DNA of 9,272 nt from Desulfobacterales bacterium (GTDB lineage: Bacteria; Desulfobacterota; Desulfobacteria; Desulfobacterales; RPRI01): the NCBI GenBank assembly GCA_030689795.1, contig JAUYEO010000129.1:1-9272 (forward strand), in the 5' to 3' direction. Position numbers and translations under genes: made by a program. Under the pieces are notes generated by a model. The model was not told the origin of the DNA and ran no database searches. It was given only the letters and a program-made list of their open reading frames with translations. Positions within the stretch are counted from its first letter, which is position 1. The number at the start of each line of letters is the position of its first letter. Shown here piece by piece: positions 5,893-9,272 of this stretch.

Positions 5893-6246
5893 CTATCTCA
5901 TTCCGCTGAGTCCGGTTATTCCGTTCGCATGCAGCCTGCCGCATGATATAAACATTGAAAAAGGAGTTGTAAGCAAAGGGATGCCTTCGGTCCGGGCAAG
6001 ATCGATTACAGCCTGAGGAGGGGTTTTATCCCTGACAAAAACAATCGCTCCCACTCCGGCTACAGCGGCAGTTCTTACTGCCTGAACAGTAGTGAGTCCT
6101 GTAAGAAGGACGCATCCTTCGGAGAGTCCGGCCAGAATGTCGCTCATGAGATCACTGGCTCCGCATTTGTCGAATTCCCTGTTGAGATGTTCGTTTCCGA
6201 CCAGAATCGAAGCTTCAAGAATATCTTTAAGTTCAGAAAGTGTCAT
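5893..6246 (-). CDS. DRTGG-domain protein (first copy)
   Basis: A 117-residue single-domain protein, paralogous to the one at 3625-3960. The hallmark CGASDLMSDIL (28-38) is followed by EGCVLLTGLTTVQAVRTAAVAGVGAIVFV and EGIPLLTTPFSMFISCGRLHANG. It has no membrane segment or signal peptide. It is the first gene after the promoter at 6321-6349 and would open the transcript that ends in mtnA. No strong ribosome binding site precedes the ATG; the closest purine run is about 13 bases away. The domain is probably a regulatory ligand sensor. Two diverged copies flanking an Fe-S protein is a recurring layout near [FeFe] hydrogenases. The biochemical role is unknown. Confidence 0.85.
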   Translation of the reverse strand: MTLSELKDILEASILVGNEHLNREFDKCGASDLMSDILAGLSEGCVLLTGLTTVQAVRTAAVAGVGAIVFVRDKTPPQAVIDLARTEGIPLLTTPFSMFISCGRLHANGITGLSGMR

Positions 6247-6320
6247 CGGTTCATAGAAGTCCCGGCCAAAAGGTTTAGGAAGATAAATACCATTCCGGAA
6301 GTTGTCTCAATAGTGGACTG

Positions 6321-6349
6321 AAAATATAATAAAGAGGCGGATGTGTCAA
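6321..6349 (-). promoter_or_regulatory. Promoter for the DRTGG to mtnA gene cluster
   Basis: On the minus strand TTGACA (plus 6344-6349) is followed after 17 bases by TATTTT (plus 6321-6326). The -35 is perfect, and the -10 keeps the important first, second and last positions. Transcription would start near 6314, giving a leader of about 70 bases. I see no comparable promoter further down to 767, so one transcript through mtnA is likely, about 5.5 kb. Activity is inferred. Confidence 0.55.
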
Positions 6350-6361
6350 TAAAAGTTATCA

Positions 6362-6385
6362 ATCATCTCCTGAAGGGTTGATGAT
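6362..6385 (-). terminator. Weak terminator-like hairpin after the second deaminase gene
   Basis: Read on the minus strand, ATCATC (plus 6380-6385) pairs with GATGAT (plus 6362-6367), with an inner CC/GG and a small loop, followed by a T-rich but broken stretch. It lies 28 bases past the deaminase stop and just before the next promoter, where a terminator would be expected. The stem is short and AT-rich, so read-through into the next gene set is plausible. Confidence 0.3.
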
Positions 6386-6412
6386 CCTATAAGATGCGCT
6401 CACTGTTTCGGT

Positions 6413-7732
6413 TCAAAGGTCTCTCTTTATTCCGGCTCCCAGCAGATTTACTTTGTCCATGATATCATCGATATCCAGAGAAAGTATTTTTTTGTCCCTT
6501 ACGGTTATTTTTCCTGAAACCAGAACATCTCTTACATCCGAGCCGGTTGCGGAGTATACTATGTGTGAGACAGGGTTATACATGGGAATTAAATGGGGAG
6601 AGTCCGTATCGATTATTATGATATCGGCCTGTTTTCCTTTTTCAATGCTTCCTGTTTCACCTTCGAGTCCGATTGCCTTTGCTCCTTTGATGGTTGCCAT
6701 TTGAAGTACGGTTTTGGCATCCATGACGGTAGGATCAAGGAGATTGACCTTGTGTATCTTTGCCGCAACATCCATCTCTTTAAAGAGATCCGGGTCATTA
6801 TTGCTCGCGCAGCCGTCTGTGCCGAGCCCCACTGTGATTTCGTTTTTCAGGAATTCAGGAACGGGCGCGATGCCGGATGCAAGCTTCATGTTGCTCTGTG
6901 GGTTGTGGGATATTTTCGAGCCGTGTCCCGATATGATCCGGATATCTTCTTCATCGACCCATACGGAGTGAACAAGAAGAGTCCTTTCATCAAGAAGGCC
7001 TGTCCTTTCAAGATATTTTACCGGTGAAACGCCATGCTTTGACATTATCATGTCAAATTCATTCTTTGTTTCCGATGTATGAATCTGGAAAAGAAGATTG
7101 TTTGCGCAGGCGATCTGCTTTGCTTTTTCAAGAGTCTCTTCCGAACAGGTGTAGGGTGAATGGCAGAAAACCGAAGGCCTGATCAAAGACGACGCATTCT
7201 GCCATTTTTCGGCGAACCGTGAGGCGGTTTTGATGTTATCGGCAGGGTCCGGTATGCCCGGCGCCGGAAAATCTATGACTCCCTGCCCGAACACACCGCG
7301 AATACCCGATTCAAGAGCGGCCTGTGCAACCGCGTCTTCATGGAAATAGCCGTCACAGCAGGTTGTTGTTCCCGAAAGGAGCATTTCAGCGCAGCCGAGA
7401 AGCGAGCCAAGCTTAACATTGTCAGGATTCATGTATTTTGCTTCAAGAGGAAAAATATACCTGTTGAGCCAGTCAAAGAGAGGAAGGTCGTCTGCAATTC
7501 CCCTCAGCAGAGTCATGGGAAGATGTGTGTGTGTATTTACAAGCCCCGGCATTATTATCCCGCCTTTTGCGTCGATTATATCCTTTGCCCCGGAAGGAAT
7601 ATAGTTTGCGGGTCTTGATGAGACGATTTCAATTTTCCCGTCTTTGATGCAGATCAATCCGTCATTTATTACGTCAAAATCCCTGTTGACCGTTACGATT
7701 ATTCCATTATGAATTATTGTATCATATTTCAT
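6413..7732 (-). CDS. mtaD: MTA/SAH deaminase family amidohydrolase (downstream copy)
   Basis: A 439-residue zinc amidohydrolase expected to deaminate 5'-methylthioadenosine and/or S-adenosylhomocysteine to the inosine derivative. Expected active-site residues are all present: His68 and His70 (NTHTH), His191 (CHSPYTCSEE), His218 and Glu221 (IHTSE), His255, HNPQSNMKLASGIAPV (276-291) and Asp306 (GTDGCASNN). An N-terminal beta-sandwich (1-60) and the C-terminal part (GKQADIIIID) complete the composite fold. Guanine or chlorohydrolase-type activities are the alternatives; the SNMKLASG and GTDGCASNN motifs favour MTA/SAH. Its ATG overlaps the stop of the upstream paralogue as ATGA, so the two are translated together. 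Context with mtnA supports methylthio-nucleoside salvage. The exact substrate is not settled by sequence. Confidence 0.87.
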   Translation of the reverse strand: MKYDTIIHNGIIVTVNRDFDVINDGLICIKDGKIEIVSSRPANYIPSGAKDIIDAKGGIIMPGLVNTHTHLPMTLLRGIADDLPLFDWLNRYIFPLEAKYMNPDNVKLGSLLGCAEMLLSGTTTCCDGYFHEDAVAQAALESGIRGVFGQGVIDFPAPGIPDPADNIKTASRFAEKWQNASSLIRPSVFCHSPYTCSEETLEKAKQIACANNLLFQIHTSETKNEFDMIMSKHGVSPVKYLERTGLLDERTLLVHSVWVDEEDIRIISGHGSKISHNPQSNMKLASGIAPVPEFLKNEITVGLGTDGCASNNDPDLFKEMDVAAKIHKVNLLDPTVMDAKTVLQMATIKGAKAIGLEGETGSIEKGKQADIIIIDTDSPHLIPMYNPVSHIVYSATGSDVRDVLVSGKITVRDKKILSLDIDDIMDKVNLLGAGIKRDL

Positions 7733-9066
7733 GGTTTATGTGCTTCTGTGTTCTTTATACTGATATCTTTTGCGATCCTCATGACTTTCCCGGCGATTTT
7801 TGAAATATCGAGAGAGAGTATTTTTCTCTCTTCCATGATCAACCTTCCGTTTATGACCGATGTCAGAACATCACTTCCTCTCGCTGCATATACAAGATGC
7901 GATACTGGGTTGTACATGGGCGTCAGATGGGGCTTGCGCGTATCCAGAATAATGATATCGGCTTTTTTTCCGGGCTCGAGTGATCCGGTAATACCGGAAA
8001 GGCCAAGCGCCCTTGCGCCGTCAATGGTTGCCATCCTTAAAACCGATTTTGCGTTCATGGCCGCCGGATCGCGCATATGCACCTTGCCCAGTTTTGCCGC
8101 CATGCTCATTTCATGAAAAATATCAAGGTTGTTGTTGCTTGCGCAGCCGTCCGTTCCTATCCCGACGCACACCCCCATTTTTAAAAGTTCAGTCACCGGA
8201 GCAATGCCTGATGCGAGTTTCATGTTGCTTTCAGGATTATGCGCAACCTTGACATCATGTTTTTTCAGAAGCGCAATGTCATCTTCCGTTAAATGAACGC
8301 AGTGGCACGCAAGAAGGTTGGGCGATAAGACGCCCAAACTTGCGAGAAACCCGACCGGCGTAAGCCCGTACTTTTCATTAATCTCCGAGACCTCGCTTTT
8401 TGTTTCAGAAACATGTATGACAAGCAGCAGGTCATTTTTTTGAGCCAGCAAAGATGCTTTTTCAAGCAGGCCGGGTGCGCACAGGTACGTTGAGTGGGGC
8501 TCAACCGCGATATTTATAAGCGGGGCATTCCTGTATTTTTCAACGAGCATTTCCGTGTAGGCAAAACCCTTTTCGAGAGAACCGTAATTGGGTGAGGGAA
8601 AATCAAAAAGCACTTCCCCGACAACAGCGCGCATCCCGGCATCCTTTGCTGCCTGCGCGACATGCTCTTCAAAAAGATACATATCACAGAAACAGGTCAT
8701 GCCCGAGAGGATCATTTCCGCGCAGGCAAGAAGGGCTCCGTCATATACTTTTTCAGGGGTCAGGTCCGCTTCAGCCGGAAAAATGTGATCATTGAGCCAT
8801 GCCATCAAGGGGAGATCATCTGCAAGACCACGGAATATTGTCATGGAAGCGTGGGTGTGCGCGTTTATAAGGCCGGGCATAATTATTCCGCCCCTTGCAT
8901 CGATTATCTTTGAGGCTTTGCAGGTTGAAAGTTCGCCCGCTTTTCCGACCGCGACAATATTTTCTCCTTTTACCGCCACAGTGCCGTTTTCGATTACGGA
9001 ATCTTCACCGTCCATCGTGATAACTGTTCCGTTTGTTATCATAAGATCCGCAGAAAAATTATTCAT
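7729..9066 (-). CDS. mtaD: MTA/SAH deaminase family amidohydrolase (upstream copy)
   Basis: A 445-residue paralogue of the next gene with the same active-site layout: His70 and His72 (NAHTH), His191 (PHSTYLCAPG), His218 and Glu221 (IHVSE), His255 (CHCVH), HNPESNMKLASGIAPV (276-291) and Asp306 (GTDGCASNN). Residues 188-200, around His191, differ from the downstream copy, which has the more usual HSPYTCSEE. A different preference between MTA, SAH and related adenosine compounds is therefore possible. A ribosome binding site GAAGGGA stands 9 bases before the ATG. The leader in front is full of hairpins and no clear promoter is seen in it, so transcription may come from an upstream gene. The family is cytoplasmic and metal-dependent; substrate assignment rests on motifs and neighbours. 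Confidence 0.85.
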   Translation of the reverse strand: MNNFSADLMITNGTVITMDGEDSVIENGTVAVKGENIVAVGKAGELSTCKASKIIDARGGIIMPGLINAHTHASMTIFRGLADDLPLMAWLNDHIFPAEADLTPEKVYDGALLACAEMILSGMTCFCDMYLFEEHVAQAAKDAGMRAVVGEVLFDFPSPNYGSLEKGFAYTEMLVEKYRNAPLINIAVEPHSTYLCAPGLLEKASLLAQKNDLLLVIHVSETKSEVSEINEKYGLTPVGFLASLGVLSPNLLACHCVHLTEDDIALLKKHDVKVAHNPESNMKLASGIAPVTELLKMGVCVGIGTDGCASNNNLDIFHEMSMAAKLGKVHMRDPAAMNAKSVLRMATIDGARALGLSGITGSLEPGKKADIIILDTRKPHLTPMYNPVSHLVYAARGSDVLTSVINGRLIMEERKILSLDISKIAGKVMRIAKDISIKNTEAHKP

Positions 9067-9083
9067 CGATTTTTATCCCTTCA

Positions 9084-9229
9084 TAAAAAGTCATGAAATA
9101 ACTTTTTACTTGGCGGGAAAGGGCTTCCCCTCTCCCGCCGCTTGAAGTAAATTCAAGCGGTTCCACCCTCACCCCTGGCCGGGGCTTACTCGCCCTCGGC
9201 CTGTTGATGGACTTATACAAGTCCATCAA
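9084..9229 (-). repeat. Hairpin-rich leader containing repeat copy B
   Basis: About 146 bases hold a chain of inverted repeats: 9204-9214/9219-9229 (11 bp, 4-base loop), 9177-9184/9194-9201 (8 bp with one G-T pair), 9138-9146/9152-9160 (9 bp, 5-base loop), 9112-9118/9133-9139 (7 bp plus an inner GGG/CCC), and 9084-9091/9101-9108 (8 bp). The outer blocks match the repeat at 3541-3624, including ATGACTTTTTATGAAG on the minus strand. The GC-rich centre seems to be a second repeat inserted into the first. No gene is seen here. Confidence 0.6.
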
Positions 9230-9272
9230 TTTTATTTATGACCTTTCTCATGATTGATTCTATTTTCGGGGT
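9213..9272 (-). CDS. Possible C-terminal end of an upstream gene (partial)
   Basis: From the right edge one minus frame reads 19 residues, TPKIESIMRKVINKIDGLV, to a TAA at plus 9213-9215. The composition, a basic amphipathic helix, looks like a protein end. The final residues IDGLV lie in the repeat block GATGGACT, so the repeat may have supplied the stop. If real, it is a same-strand neighbour 146 bases upstream of the deaminase gene, possibly in the same transcript. Too little is present for identification. Confidence 0.35.
   Translation of the reverse strand, partial: TPKIESIMRKVINKIDGLV

Noticed and set aside
8588..9145. Several overlapping plus-strand ORFs across the deaminase start and leader
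   Set aside because: They are antisense to well-supported coding sequence or run through hairpin repeats, and have no recognisable domain.
9067..9212. Possible SAH or SAM riboswitch before the deaminase genes
   Set aside because: The hairpins do not show the conserved core sequences of either class, and part of the region matches another repeat in the window.
9204..9240. Plus-strand intrinsic terminator (11-bp hairpin followed by a T-rich run)
   Set aside because: There is no plus-strand gene to terminate; the shape comes from the repeat block, and the T-run lies on the wrong side for minus-strand transcripts.
1..9272. CRISPR array, tRNA, rRNA, transposase or phage genes
   Set aside because: No regularly spaced direct repeats, cloverleaf sequence or mobile-element protein motif was seen on either strand.

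Overview
The window is a bacterial chromosome segment of moderate G+C in which every gene I can support lies on the minus strand, so it is read from right to left. Stand-alone DRTGG proteins, a hydrogenase-like iron-sulfur protein, MTA/SAH deaminases and repeat-rich intergenic DNA all suggest a strict anaerobe. I favour a sulfate-reducing or syntrophic Desulfobacterota (former Deltaproteobacteria) member. That assignment is inference, not a database result.

Right to left: (1) 9213-9272 may hold the last 19 codons of an upstream gene. (2) 9067-9212 is a hairpin-rich leader. (3) 9066-6413 holds two tandem, overlapping amidohydrolase genes of the methylthioadenosine/S-adenosylhomocysteine (MTA/SAH) deaminase family. 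(4) 6412-6247 is a gap with a weak terminator-like hairpin and a good sigma-70-type promoter. (5) 6246-1855 is a signalling and iron-sulfur cluster: DRTGG protein, a possible 31-codon ORF, an RsbT-like ATPase, a protein with two ferredoxin clusters, an [FeFe]-hydrogenase-like core and a C-terminal Fe-S domain, a second DRTGG protein, a PHP phosphoesterase, a histidine-kinase-type ATPase without a kinase core, and a thioredoxin-like [2Fe-2S] protein. (6) 1858-767 is mtnA, overlapping the [2Fe-2S] gene by ATGA. (7) 766-591 holds a 29-bp perfect palindrome and a second, diverged copy of the mtnA 3' end. (8) 590-138 is a small membrane/TPR gene broken by one in-frame TGA. (9) 62-35 is a promoter firing leftwards out of the window, with an inverted repeat over its -10 box.

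Gene set 5 is the kind normally found beside trimeric or tetrameric NAD(P)-linked [FeFe] hydrogenases (hyd/hnd operons). Here the structural hydrogenase genes are absent and the module ends in mtnA, with MTA/SAH deaminases just upstream. The deaminases would convert MTA/SAH to the inosine forms, and MtnA isomerises methylthioribose-1-phosphate. The window therefore seems to join methylthio-nucleoside salvage to a redox-sensing module that has two DRTGG proteins, two ATPases and a degenerate H-cluster-like protein. Shared transcription is inferred from spacing and overlaps.

The most unusual items are this module coupled to mtnA, the Val in place of the proton-relay Cys in the hydrogenase-like protein, the mtnA tail remnant against a palindrome, the nonsense-interrupted TPR gene, and a dispersed repeat that seems to have supplied the start of the PHP gene.
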